Positions 44,830 to 53,079 of a stretch of DNA of 64,000 nt are shown here, piece by piece; positions within the stretch are counted from its first letter, which is position 1, and each line of letters begins with the position of its first letter. The stretch comes from Paenibacillus riograndensis SBR5 (GTDB taxonomy: Bacteria > Bacillota > Bacilli > Paenibacillales > Paenibacillaceae): the NCBI RefSeq assembly GCF_000981585.1, contig NZ_LN831776.1, forward strand, positions 2,247,001-2,311,000. The letters run 5' to 3'. Below the pieces are notes generated by a model. It worked only from the letters and a program-made list of their open reading frames with translations, had not been told where the DNA came from and searched no databases. A program made the position numbers and the translations under genes.

Positions 44830-44860
44830 ACAAAGCACTGCCCTATGGGCAGTGCTTTGT
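44830..44860 (-). terminator. Perfect 14-bp hairpin, terminator of the minus-strand gene
   Basis: ACAAAGCACTGCCC tat GGGCAGTGCTTTGT. On the minus strand it is followed by GTTTTGCTTTG. Confidence 0.75.
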
Positions 44861-44878
44861 GGCGAGTAGGCTCTGAAG

Positions 44879-45406
44879 TCATGGAGTGTACTGCTGTACG
44901 ATCGAAGTAACTTTGCCAGCCTGGATTGTGATGTGGTAAGGGGACTGGCTCAGGTCGATGATGCCGGTTTTGGCGAATTCGCTGATGAACTTATCAAGAG
45001 ATATGTGCTCATTCCAGTTGATATCCAGATCCTCCATGTGCCCGGTATGATCGTAAATTTGCATCGTTACCGCAGCATTATCGGCAATGGGATAGGAAGT
45101 AAGCGAGTCACTGTCATTTACGATATAGTAGCCATCCGGCGTACCGCCAAGCTCTGCCGCTGCGTCTGGCTCCCGTTCGGCAAAGATGCGGTCGGCTTCA
45201 GCGCCTTCATACCATTCGATCTGGTCGGCGGTCATGACCGTATGTCCGTCTTTGGACTTCAGCGCGTGTATGTAAACCGTCAATTCCTGACTTTTATCAC
45301 CGCTTTGCGCTTCTGCGCGTGTACCTACTGTACTTGCCGTAGTCACAAGGGAGAGGAACAGCAGAACCAGAGCAGGAAACAGATAAACCGATTTTCTTTT
45401 GAACAT
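44879..45406 (-). CDS. Secreted hypothetical protein
   Basis: A 175-aa protein with a clear signal peptide (MFKRKSVYLFPALVLLFLSL, cleavage likely after a following Ala) and a mature part of about 140 residues. The mature part has many acidic residues and the segments DQIEWYEGAEADRIFAE, DGYYIVNDSDSLTSYPI and PYHITIQAGKVTSIVQQYTP. I recall comparable small exported Paenibacillus proteins without known function. AAGGGGGAA precedes the ATG at 45406. It stands alone, facing away from the YhgE/Pip gene. Confidence 0.75.
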   Translation of the reverse strand: MFKRKSVYLFPALVLLFLSLVTTASTVGTRAEAQSGDKSQELTVYIHALKSKDGHTVMTADQIEWYEGAEADRIFAEREPDAAAELGGTPDGYYIVNDSDSLTSYPIADNAAVTMQIYDHTGHMEDLDINWNEHISLDKFISEFAKTGIIDLSQSPYHITIQAGKVTSIVQQYTP

Positions 45407-45628
45407 GTAAAATTCCCCCTTGGTATAAATATGACCCGGTATACGTCTATATACCTAATTACCCTTCGCTGTATTTCTCAAACGGGTATTATATCTCTAT
45501 AAACGTAGATCGCGAAAAAATGTTGCAAAAAGTTTCCGAACTGTGGTGCGGGAAAGTAAGGGAAGTAAAAAGAACTGCTCCAGGGCATATTAAACTATTC
45601 AGATTACAGCATAGAGGTGTGGTGAAAC

Positions 45629-48307
45629 ATGGCGGCAGTGTGGCGGATTTATAAAAAAGATTGGCTGGGCCTGTTCAAAGCACCGGTAGCCCTATTGTTG
45701 ATAGCAGCACTCGCATTGCTTCCCTCGGTCTACGATTGGGTGAATGTCGCTGCGGTATGGGACCCCTACAGCAATACATCCGGCATCCCAATCGCCGTGG
45801 CGAGTGTGGATCAGGGAGCTTCTGTCGGTGGCAAAAGCTTCAACATCGGCGATGAGGTGCTGGAGAGCCTGCGGAGCAACAAGTCACTGGGCTGGCGGTT
45901 CACGGATGTTAAATCGGCAGAGCGCGGGGTGCAGCGCGGGGATTATTATGCCAGCATCGTCATTCCGGCAGAATTCTCACAGCGGATGGCGGGGGTTCTC
46001 GAAGGGGAACTTGTGAAGCCGGAGGTGGATTATACCGTCAATGAAAAAATCAACGCGATTGCGCCCAAAATTACGGCGAAAGGGGCTTCTACGATTACCG
46101 CGCAGATCAGTGAGCGGTTCACGGAAACCCTCAGCAGCACGGTGCTGACGGCCCTCAGTGCCATCGACCGCGAATTCCAGGCTGAGCTGCCGGTCATCCG
46201 CAAGGTGGAGCAGGGGCTGTTCCAGCTGGAGGCGGGCCTGCCGGAGATTGAACAGGCCGGGAGGCTGGTGCTCAAGCTTCAGCAGGACTGGCCGCAGCTT
46301 GCGGATTCGGCCGGGAGGATTGCCGCGCTTGCGGACAAGCTGCCGGAAGTGGAGCAGGCGGGCAAAGCGGCTGAGCTGCTCGACGAGCACTGGGGGCAGA
46401 TCAGCGATGCCGCGGGCAGGCTGCAGGAGCTGCAGGGCAGGCTCCCGGATCTGGCCCGCGCGAAGGAGCTGCTGTCCGGCCTGGATGCTGACTTCAGCCG
46501 GGTCGGGGAGGTCCTGGACCGGGCCTCGGACAGGCTGGAGGAGGCCGGGAAGGTTGTTGCTGCGGCTGCCCGGGCTCTGCCGCAGACCGACCGGATCGCT
46601 GCAGCGGGGCCTGCCTTCGGGCAGGAGCTGCTGCAGTATCTGGCACAGAACCGCGCGGCTTTCACCGCGGTTCCGCAGGTGCTGCAGCAGAATCTCCATC
46701 TGCTGCAGCAGAATGCCGACAGCGCAGCGCTGCTGGCCAGCCAGCTCGCGGAAGGCACCGCGCCGCCGGACGCAGCGGCGGCTTCCCGGCTGCAGCTGGC
46801 CGCTGACCGGCTGACCGCCGGAAGCGGCGCGCTGCAGCACACGGCGGCTCTTTTCGCCGCCGTGAACACCCTCGCGCCCGGCACCGTGCCGGGCAGCGAG
46901 CTCCGCGCCCTGACCGGGGCGCGGGCCTCCTGGGCCGCCGGTGCTGCGCAGGCGGCCCGCCTCGCCGCCGGGCTGCGGGACGGCGGCGGGCTGGACCCCG
47001 CCGCGCTGGCGCAGCTTGGCGGGGATTCCGCCAAGGGCGCAGCAGCGCTGGGCGGAATCCTCGCGCGCTACAGCGCGGAGGGGCAGTCTGCGCTGCAGGG
47101 CACGCTGCAGCAGCTGACATCCGTGGCGGGGACCGCCGCCACGGCCTTGCAGCAGGCGCCGCAGCGGCTGGCGGCGCTGAGCGCGGTGCTGGATGAAGCG
47201 GGAACCGCCATCCAGTACGGGCAGACCGGCCTGGCCGCCTTGCGGGACAAGCTGCCCGCGGCAGCGGGCGAGGTCAGCGCGGCGGCAGCCGGTATAAGCG
47301 GCAGGCTGGCAGCGTTCACCGGCTTCGTGACGGATGTGCTGCCGCGCATTCAGAATGGGCTGCCTGCTGCCGGAGAACACATTCATGCGGCGGCTGAATT
47401 CGCCCGGAAGGACCTGCCGGGGGCGGAGGAGAAATTCCGCCGCGCGTCAGAGTGGATCACCGCCGGCCTTCCCCGTGCAGACCGGGGGGTGAACCGGGCG
47501 GCCGAGCTGGTGCGGAATGATCTTCCCGCCCTGGAGCATGCTGTCCGCCGCGCCGCCGATACGGTCCGCAAGGTCAAGCGGGAGGTCAACCTGGAGGAAA
47601 TCGCCCAATTGCTGGGCGGGGATATCAAGGGCACCAGCGATTTTCTGGCCAGCCCTGTGGTTCTGAAGGAAAAGGCGCTGTATCCCATCCCCAATTACGG
47701 ATCGGCGATGACACCGTTTTACGTAGTATTGTCCTTGTGGGTAGGCGGCACCCTGCTGATTTCTCTGCTGCGGATCGGTGTGGATACCGGTGGTATCCCA
47801 TACCGGCGGCACCAGCTGTATTTTGGGCGCCTGCTGACTTTTCTTACCGTAGGCATCTTTCAGGCTCTGATAGCGGTATTGGGCAATATGTATTTGCTGA
47901 AATGCTATGTTGCCGACAAGCTGTGGTTCGTGCTGTTTGCCGTCCTGATCAGCATCGTTTTTGTGACAATCGTATTTACCCTGGTCTACGTCTTCGGCAA
48001 TCTGGGCAAAGGCATAGCCATCGTGTTCATGGTGCTCCAGTTCTCCAGTTCGGGCGGGACTTTTCCGATCAGCACCACCGGGCGCTTTTTTCAAATCCTG
48101 AACCCGTTTATGCCCTTTACCTATGCCATCAGCCTGCTGAGAGAAGCCGTTGGCGGCATACTGCCGGAGGTTGCTGTCCGTGACGCCCTGTATCTGGTTC
48201 TTTTCGGTATGCTTGCCCTGGTGCTGGCGCTTACCCTCCAGAAGCCGCTGGAACGGTTCATCCGGCGTGCGGCAGAGCAGGCAGAGGCGTCCAGGCTGAT
48301 CTCCTAA
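45629..48307 (+). CDS. YhgE/Pip-type membrane protein (ABC-2 permease-like)
   Basis: An 892-aa protein. It has one N-terminal helix (about 15-35), then the conserved IPIAVASVDQGASVGGKSFNIG region of YhgE/Pip proteins. A very long, Ala/Leu/Gln-rich, probably extracellular helical region (about 200-660) follows, then five or six C-terminal helices, with YGSAMTPFYVVLSLWVGGTLL and a cytosolic basic tail. Relatives include phage-infection protein Pip and type VII secretion-associated YueB. The middle part is markedly GC-rich compared with both ends. RBS AGAGGTG. Role here unknown; it could bind phage or export something. Confidence 0.85.
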   Translation: MAAVWRIYKKDWLGLFKAPVALLLIAALALLPSVYDWVNVAAVWDPYSNTSGIPIAVASVDQGASVGGKSFNIGDEVLESLRSNKSLGWRFTDVKSAERGVQRGDYYASIVIPAEFSQRMAGVLEGELVKPEVDYTVNEKINAIAPKITAKGASTITAQISERFTETLSSTVLTALSAIDREFQAELPVIRKVEQGLFQLEAGLPEIEQAGRLVLKLQQDWPQLADSAGRIAALADKLPEVEQAGKAAELLDEHWGQISDAAGRLQELQGRLPDLARAKELLSGLDADFSRVGEVLDRASDRLEEAGKVVAAAARALPQTDRIAAAGPAFGQELLQYLAQNRAAFTAVPQVLQQNLHLLQQNADSAALLASQLAEGTAPPDAAAASRLQLAADRLTAGSGALQHTAALFAAVNTLAPGTVPGSELRALTGARASWAAGAAQAARLAAGLRDGGGLDPAALAQLGGDSAKGAAALGGILARYSAEGQSALQGTLQQLTSVAGTAATALQQAPQRLAALSAVLDEAGTAIQYGQTGLAALRDKLPAAAGEVSAAAAGISGRLAAFTGFVTDVLPRIQNGLPAAGEHIHAAAEFARKDLPGAEEKFRRASEWITAGLPRADRGVNRAAELVRNDLPALEHAVRRAADTVRKVKREVNLEEIAQLLGGDIKGTSDFLASPVVLKEKALYPIPNYGSAMTPFYVVLSLWVGGTLLISLLRIGVDTGGIPYRRHQLYFGRLLTFLTVGIFQALIAVLGNMYLLKCYVADKLWFVLFAVLISIVFVTIVFTLVYVFGNLGKGIAIVFMVLQFSSSGGTFPISTTGRFFQILNPFMPFTYAISLLREAVGGILPEVAVRDALYLVLFGMLALVLALTLQKPLERFIRRAAEQAEASRLIS

Positions 48308-48374
48308 AACCTTGGTCTGACCGTGGAACACCTAATTCTTTCCTGTCAACCTGTGTTCAACCTGCCAATGAACA

Positions 48375-48415
48375 TTGACCTGTGCCATAGGAGAACCTAA
48401 GATATAGGAATATCT
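48375..48415 (+). promoter_or_regulatory. Promoter and dyad upstream of the RRNPP regulator
   Basis: TTGACC (48375-48380), 17 bp, TAAGAT (48398-48403). A perfect dyad AGATAT agga ATATCT (48400-48415) starts at the -10 box, a suitable place for autoregulation by the encoded HTH protein. Confidence 0.55.
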
Positions 48416-48456
48416 GGATTATCGTTCAAATATATGGTTCTTAGGACGGTGTTTGT

Positions 48457-49854
48457 TTGCAATTCAAAAATACAATACAAGCAAAACTTGACGCTTACTT
48501 GAAGAGAGAAGGCATCACCATCAATCAGTTTGCCGGAATATCGGGTGTGAACTCCGGTACGCTCAGCAGCATTATTAATGGGAACCGTCCCGTTGCCGTG
48601 AAGCAATTGGACCGGATTACAGCGGGAATGGGACTTCCCGAAGGTGAATGGTATGAATTATATATAGATGAATATGTTGTCAACTCCACCCCTGACTGGC
48701 GGCGGCTGGGACCTTTTCTGCAGCGCTGTGCGGAGCTGGACAAGCTGGAATGCATCCGGCAGGTAGTGCGGACCATTATGGATAATATATCCTATGCCCA
48801 GGCGGTATTTGAAATGGGGGAGGAATGGTTCGGGCAAGGCAAACGCCAGGCGGCTGCGCTGCTGTACGAGGGCGTGGCGGAAAGTGAGAAGTATCAGCAT
48901 TCAGAGCGGCTGGCCTTATGCCAATACCGCTTGTTCAAGATTGCGCTGGGACAAGACCAGGAAGCGAATCTGCGCGCGGCGATGCATTTTGAATACTTTG
49001 TGGAACGTCTGGATGAGGCGGACCAGTTGAATGCGCTGAAGGACTTGGCGAATATTTACGCTTCCTTGCACCGCTGGGATACAGTTGATTCTTTGGCGGA
49101 AAAAATGGGACACAAAGCTTCCATCCAGTACCACAATAAATATCATAAAGTCAGCCGCCGTGCGGCACAAAAGGAAACCGCCAGACCTCTTTGCTTCTAT
49201 ATTCTGTATTCGCATCTGCTGCGATCGGCTGTTTGTGCTGAACACGGGGATTACGGACAGGCCCTCCACTATGTCTCGCGTTATTCCGATTTCAGCTGGG
49301 TCCAGGAGAGAACGGAAGAGGCCCGGCAGATCATGGAGCAGTTCAGGGAATGGGCCGAGGCCAATACATATCTGTACCGCCTGATGTCAGGAGAGACGGC
49401 TGTGCTTGCCGGCTATGTCGATTTTATCAGCACCAGAGAGAACGAGATCATTCCGGGCCTGACCAAAATCATGCAAGCGGCCAACCGCTTTGGCTTGAAC
49501 GTGGATTCTATTATTGAGCGCTTCGAACCCCACGCGGGCTTGAAAGAGCAACGGACCCTGATGGGGAAACGGAATATGCAGGTCACCGAAGATCAATATG
49601 CGGTTCTATTATTTGAGCTGTCTGTATATTATTTAAAAACTCAAAGAGTTCACAGGGGGCTCGCTTATTTACTTCAAAATCTGGACCTTTCTGTTAGAAT
49701 GAACAGTGACAGTGCTATTGTTGGGTGTGTAGCATTATTTGAGCAGTACAGACATCTAAGCTCCGTCGAAGACCGGGAACGATATAAAATTCTAATTGGT
49801 GAGGTGCAGAAGACTGATGAAAAGAAAAGTGGCTCTGCTGCTGGCAATAGGTAG
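48457..49854 (+). CDS. RRNPP-type peptide-responsive HTH/TPR regulator
   Basis: A 465-aa cytosolic regulator. The N-terminal XRE-type HTH (about 8-60) shows GITINQFAGISGVNSGTLSSIINGNRPV. The remaining 400 residues are all helical with TPR-like repeats (for example ALCQYRLFKIALGQDQEANL and LKDLANIYASLHRWDTVDSLAEKMG). This is the plan of PlcR, PrgX, AimR and the Paenibacillus Alo receptors, which change DNA binding or partner binding when a re-imported peptide enters the TPR groove. The start is TTG at 48457; no ATG is near. Its last 38 bases overlap a secreted-peptide gene in another frame, the usual receptor-pheromone arrangement. Confidence 0.85.
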   Translation: MQFKNTIQAKLDAYLKREGITINQFAGISGVNSGTLSSIINGNRPVAVKQLDRITAGMGLPEGEWYELYIDEYVVNSTPDWRRLGPFLQRCAELDKLECIRQVVRTIMDNISYAQAVFEMGEEWFGQGKRQAAALLYEGVAESEKYQHSERLALCQYRLFKIALGQDQEANLRAAMHFEYFVERLDEADQLNALKDLANIYASLHRWDTVDSLAEKMGHKASIQYHNKYHKVSRRAAQKETARPLCFYILYSHLLRSAVCAEHGDYGQALHYVSRYSDFSWVQERTEEARQIMEQFREWAEANTYLYRLMSGETAVLAGYVDFISTRENEIIPGLTKIMQAANRFGLNVDSIIERFEPHAGLKEQRTLMGKRNMQVTEDQYAVLLFELSVYYLKTQRVHRGLAYLLQNLDLSVRMNSDSAIVGCVALFEQYRHLSSVEDRERYKILIGEVQKTDEKKSGSAAGNR

Positions 49855-49951
49855 CATTGTTTTGGCTGTAGAAGCCCGGGCATGGGTGATGCAAACCGCT
49901 TCCGCCCATTCAAGCATTGAGCCTTTGACACATGGAATAGGCGCCGAATAG
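49817..49951 (+). CDS. Secreted signalling pro-peptide (Phr/AloP-like)
   Basis: A 44-codon gene starting inside the 3' end of the receptor gene. GAGGTG lies ten bases before its ATG. The peptide has a basic start (MKRK), a hydrophobic core (VALLLAIGSIVLAVEA), two possible signal-peptidase sites (after ARA at 22 and ASA at 30) and a short polar tail HSSIEPLTHGIGAE. This is a typical exported pheromone precursor: the active signal would be a 5-8 residue piece of the tail, for example around THGIGA, re-imported by an oligopeptide permease and bound by the upstream receptor. The mature form is inference. A terminator follows at 50011. Confidence 0.78.
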   Translation: MKRKVALLLAIGSIVLAVEARAWVMQTASAHSSIEPLTHGIGAE

Positions 49952-50010
49952 GTCTATGACTGAAGTAACGTGATTTTGTCAGGCGGTTGATTGTTCAAAA
50001 GCAAACCAAG

Positions 50011-50037
50011 CCTCTCTTTCACAAGAGAGGTTTTATT
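50011..50037 (+). terminator. Terminator of the receptor/peptide unit
   Basis: CCTCTCTT tcac AAGAGAGG followed by TTTTATTT. The first IS200-type element begins directly in this T-rich tail. Confidence 0.9.
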
Positions 50038-50123
50038 TAGGCTTTAGCCAGTTGAGTGCGTGAAACGCGCGAAACAAAAAACCACCCGCTATGCGGGTGG
50101 AGGGATGTAGGGTTTGACCACCA

Positions 50124-50176
50124 AGACCATTCCGATAAAATTGAGATGTTCAGGCTCAATTGGAAAGGAATGGTCT
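50124..50176 (+). promoter_or_regulatory. Stem-loop hiding the tnpA ribosome site (copy 1)
   Basis: AGACCATTCC (50124-50133) pairs with GGAATGGTCT (50167-50176), and the inner AATTGAG with CTCAATT. The tnpA ribosome site GGAAAGGAA lies in the 3' half, four to ten bases before the hairpin end. The same structure is at 53168-53220 in copy 2. Confidence 0.75.
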
Positions 50177-50179
50177 TAG

Positions 50180-50653
50180 ATGGCAAACAAGAGCTACAGT
50201 TTGGCTCACACAAAGTGGATGTGCAAATACCACATTGTATTCACCCCGAAGTATAGACGGAAAGAGATCTATAATCAAGTGAGAAAAGACTTGATCGAAA
50301 TCTTCAAACGTTTATGTAAATACAAGGGAGTCGATATTATCGAAGGTCACATGATGCCAGATCATGTACATATGCTCGTAGCGATCCCACCCAAAATCTC
50401 AGTATCCTCGTTTATGGGCTATCTGAAGGGGAAGAGCTCCCTGATGATATTTGAGAAGCATGCCAGCTTAAAGTATAAGTATGGCAATCGCAAATTTTGG
50501 GCGGAGGGATACTACGTCAGCACGGTAGGCCTAAATGAAGCCACAGTAGCAAAATATATACGTGAACAAGAAGCACATGACCAAGCGATTGATAAATTGA
50601 GTGTGAAAGAATACGAAGACCCGTTCAGTAGAAACAGTAGCAAGAAGAAGTAA
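50180..50653 (+). CDS. tnpA: IS200/IS605-family transposase TnpA, copy 1
   Basis: A 157-aa HUH single-strand transposase. The metal-binding pair is His62-Val-His64 in MPDHVHMLVAIPP, and the nucleophile is most likely Tyr126 in NEATVAKYIREQ. Full length and intact. Acts as a dimer on the subterminal hairpins. The upstream 66-codon frame at 50056 is an artefact of the leader. Confidence 0.95.
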   Translation: MANKSYSLAHTKWMCKYHIVFTPKYRRKEIYNQVRKDLIEIFKRLCKYKGVDIIEGHMMPDHVHMLVAIPPKISVSSFMGYLKGKSSLMIFEKHASLKYKYGNRKFWAEGYYVSTVGLNEATVAKYIREQEAHDQAIDKLSVKEYEDPFSRNSSKKK

Positions 50654-50876
50654 ACCAGTTTAACTGGTAAGTGAAAGGGACAACAACACTGAGCCTGAAC
50701 GATTTATTGTCAGGCTAGCGTCTTTAGGCGCAGTTTGGCAACAAGGGGTTATACCCCAAGAGCAAACCACCCGTTGGACGGGTGGTTCTGATTGCATTCG
50801 GGGCATTGCTTTTGTACCCAGGTGTGTTTGAGGGTTGTTCTGTCAGTCACTTTGGTTTTAACATGAATCATTACAC

Positions 50877-51014
50877 ATGAAACTAACAACAGAGAGCGTT
50901 ACTGTTAGACAAATCAGCAATGAAGGTTTTTACGGAAAGTTTTTCGTTTTTGAGGACCTGGATGGAAACTTATTTGATGTATGGGAGCATAAAGATTGTG
51001 AGTTAATCTTTTAA
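50877..51014 (+). pseudogene. Glyoxalase/VOC-fold protein remnant
   Basis: A 45-codon piece reading ESVTVRQISNEGFYGKFFVF, then EDLDGNLFDVWEHKDCELIF, the last strands of a VOC (glyoxalase-fold) domain, including the Glu of the final DxWEH motif. An in-frame stop (50859) precedes it and the N-terminal two thirds are missing. The sequence from 51015 to 51290 holds only further debris with no recognisable domain; a 67-codon frame at 51071 has no ribosome site. Confidence 0.65.
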
Positions 51015-51294
51015 GAAAGCAATCTAAGCTACGAGAATTAGGCGAACAGAATCTGACCTGGAAGTTAACATTGTTTATTGCAAGGATAAGCAAACCCGAG
51101 GACGTCTGCATGCGGCAATTCCGCAACCGTCCAAAAGAATTAAAGAAACTGCCACGAAACTGCATGGCATCGGGAACAATACCTGCCTTCGTACTCAAAC
51201 ATTTAGTCGACATCGGCATGTTAAAAGTGTCTGATGAAGCATTCATATTCAAAAATTGGACACCCTATCTGTAAACATGGATGAGGTGTAATCA

Positions 51295-51759
51295 ATGCTT
51301 ATGATAAGAGTCATTATAGCTGTGGTTCTAACTGTGACATTGAGCCTGTCATCTCCCTTGCAATCAAACGCAGAAGCTAGTTATCGCGTTCCTCAGGAGG
51401 ACTCAGAGGAGCTGAGATTGCAGGATATGCTTTTGAATTTTTTAACTCCATATATTAATGATGCTGTCCGGGATTATTATCGACGTTTATTAGTGGAACC
51501 GCCGCTAGTATATCCATATTTCGTTAATGTGGTCGACTCAATGAGGATAAATGAGTTTCGTGGTTTCAACTTATCGATAACGCTCGATGTAACGCCTGTT
51601 GTCGGACCACATATTTCTGTTGGAGAAGACAGGTTAACGTTTCAAATCTCAGTGGGACCTGAGGTTAAACTGGTTAATTACATCCACTTAAAGAGTTATG
51701 AACTCCCTCCTCATTGGCAGAACATTGTAAAGAATATGCTAACGGGAAACAAAAGCTAA
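51295..51759 (+). CDS. DUF3888 domain-containing secreted protein
   Basis: A 154-aa protein with a signal peptide (MLMIRVIIAVVLTVTLSLSS, cleavage near SNAEA). The mature part matches DUF3888: EELRLQDMLLNFLTPYINDAVRDYY, YFVNVVDSMR and ITLDVTPVVGPHISVGEDRLTF. GAGGTG precedes the ATG. Probably acts outside the cell; function unknown. A terminator follows directly. Confidence 0.85.
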   Translation: MLMIRVIIAVVLTVTLSLSSPLQSNAEASYRVPQEDSEELRLQDMLLNFLTPYINDAVRDYYRRLLVEPPLVYPYFVNVVDSMRINEFRGFNLSITLDVTPVVGPHISVGEDRLTFQISVGPEVKLVNYIHLKSYELPPHWQNIVKNMLTGNKS

Positions 51760-51770
51760 AACACGATAGG

Positions 51771-51803
51771 GCAGCCGGTCAGTAAACGCGATCGGCTGCT
51801 TTT
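51771..51803 (+). terminator. Terminator of the DUF3888 gene
   Basis: GCAGCCGGTC pairs with GATCGGCTGC, followed by TTTTG. The sequence that follows (ATTGAACTAACAGGCAGGAT and a few bases on) is repeated behind the terminator at 53050, where the second IS200 copy has split it. Confidence 0.85.
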
Positions 51804-51987
51804 GATTGAACTAACAGGCAGGATAGTTCCAATTTGTGGTATCATTAAATTCAGTATAATATTTGCATCGGGGGTTGGTAGTTATTAATAAAAAGAACTT
51901 GTCCAAGGAATATATGAGTGATTTTTTAGCTATTAGAGAATTTGATAATGAATAGGACCCTAGAATTCGACTAGGAGGCGGCCTACG

Positions 51988-52974
51988 GTGAAAGACTCGG
52001 CAAGACTGTTTGATTTTCAAGCGGTTAACGAAGACATGGTCAGAAGGCTGTTCTCCGCTTTCGACCCCAAGGCAAGCATTACCCAAGTCTCGCCCTTGAC
52101 GAAAGGCATGAGCACCAGCAATTATGCCTTACGGACAGACAGCGGCAGTAGGTATGTGTTAAGGATTTATCCCGCTAACAACGACCACAGCGGGATTGAG
52201 GCTGCAGCCTATCAGTATGCAAAAACAAAGATTCGCACCCCTGAGATTTTCTTCTTCGATGATAGCAAGCAGATTATCTCTTTTTCTTACCTAATCATGG
52301 TGTTCATTGAAGGCTCGACGCTAGGGGACTTTATTGCCGAGAACGAGGGATGTCCCGACCATGTCGTGCATCGAATCGGCAGCTCGCTTGCCTTGCTGCA
52401 TCAAACCAAATATTCGCATATGGCGCTGTTAGACGAGCATTTGCAGATCGCGGGACAGCTTGAATCCTTCGCGAGCCAATATTACACCTTGCTAAACGGC
52501 CTTGCAGGAACCCACATTCAACCTTCAACCAAAGAGAAGTGCATGCAATTCCTGGCGGATCACGCTGAATTGGTAGAGAGGATTGCAGATAAGCATGTGT
52601 TCTCGCATGGCGATTTCATTTTCTCCAATATTATGGTCACGCCTTCATTGGAGCCTTGTTTCATCGACTACGAGTACTGTTTCGCGGCGCCTGTCTTTTA
52701 TGACATAGGCAAATTCTTTAGGACAAGGACGCAAGTCGAGCGCTATATCGGCGCAGACACCATTGCCGCCTTCGAGGAAGGCTACAACCGTAACGCGCGA
52801 GAGCCTTTGCCCGGGGAGTGGTACGCGCTGTCCAAGCTTGCCGACATATCCACCATGCTCCACCTCATTAATAAATCGCAAATTCCTGACGGTTGGGGAT
52901 CGGCGATTAATGGTGAGATCGAGAAGAATTTGAAGCTGCTGGCCGGGGAAGCTGAGCCGTTATTGGATAAATGA
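51988..52974 (+). CDS. Aminoglycoside-phosphotransferase-family kinase
   Basis: A 328-aa protein with the eukaryotic-like kinase fold of APH/choline kinases. The ATP site begins near TKGMSTSNYALRT, the catalytic loop is HGDFIFSN (207-214) and the metal-binding Asp is in FIDYEY (Asp227). It phosphorylates a small molecule; antibiotic, sugar or choline-like substrates are all possible, and no resistance is claimed. It starts with GTG behind TAGGAGG. Confidence 0.88.
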   Translation: MKDSARLFDFQAVNEDMVRRLFSAFDPKASITQVSPLTKGMSTSNYALRTDSGSRYVLRIYPANNDHSGIEAAAYQYAKTKIRTPEIFFFDDSKQIISFSYLIMVFIEGSTLGDFIAENEGCPDHVVHRIGSSLALLHQTKYSHMALLDEHLQIAGQLESFASQYYTLLNGLAGTHIQPSTKEKCMQFLADHAELVERIADKHVFSHGDFIFSNIMVTPSLEPCFIDYEYCFAAPVFYDIGKFFRTRTQVERYIGADTIAAFEEGYNRNAREPLPGEWYALSKLADISTMLHLINKSQIPDGWGSAINGEIEKNLKLLAGEAEPLLDK

Positions 52975-53008
52975 ATTGGGATTTTGGTATTAAATACTGA
53001 CAGTAATC

Positions 53009-53078
53009 ATTGAGCTATCGGGGATCGTTAGCTCAATAAAAACAAGAAGGCAGCTGATCAACGTGATCGGCTGCTTTT
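53009..53078 (+). terminator. Two hairpins behind the phosphotransferase gene
   Basis: First, ATTGAGCTA (53009-53017) with TAGCTCAAT (53029-53037). Second, GCAGCTGATCA acg TGATCGGCTGC (53050-53074) followed by TTTTG, a good intrinsic terminator. The second IS200 copy begins right after it. Confidence 0.8.
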
Positions 53079-53079
53079 G

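Larger units (their letters stand above)
50036..50793 (+). mobile_element. IS200-type insertion sequence, copy 1
   Basis: A 758-bp block identical to 53080-53837 except for one base (C at 50332, T at 53376). Subterminal hairpins typical of single-strand transposition lie at each end: ACCACCCGC tat GCGGGTGG on the left and ACCACCCGT tgg ACGGGTGGT on the right. It encodes only TnpA, no TnpB. Exact cleavage points are uncertain by a few bases. Confidence 0.9.

Noticed and set aside
45977..47386. 469-codon minus-strand frame in the GC-rich part of the YhgE/Pip gene
   Set aside because: High GC content removes stop codons from all frames; product is Arg/Gln/Pro-rich without domains.
50056..50256. 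66-codon ORF in the IS200 leader (also at 53100)
   Set aside because: It covers the terminal hairpin and leader stem-loop and overlaps tnpA out of frame; such frames are typical leader artefacts.
50036..50793. TnpB-type RNA-guided nuclease or omega RNA linked to the IS200 element
   Set aside because: Only tnpA is present between the ends, and no RuvC-like gene is found next to either copy.
51890..51954. Short frame reading LSKEYMSDFLAIREFDNE before the phosphotransferase gene
   Set aside because: No credible start or ribosome site, and too short to assign; possibly another gene remnant.
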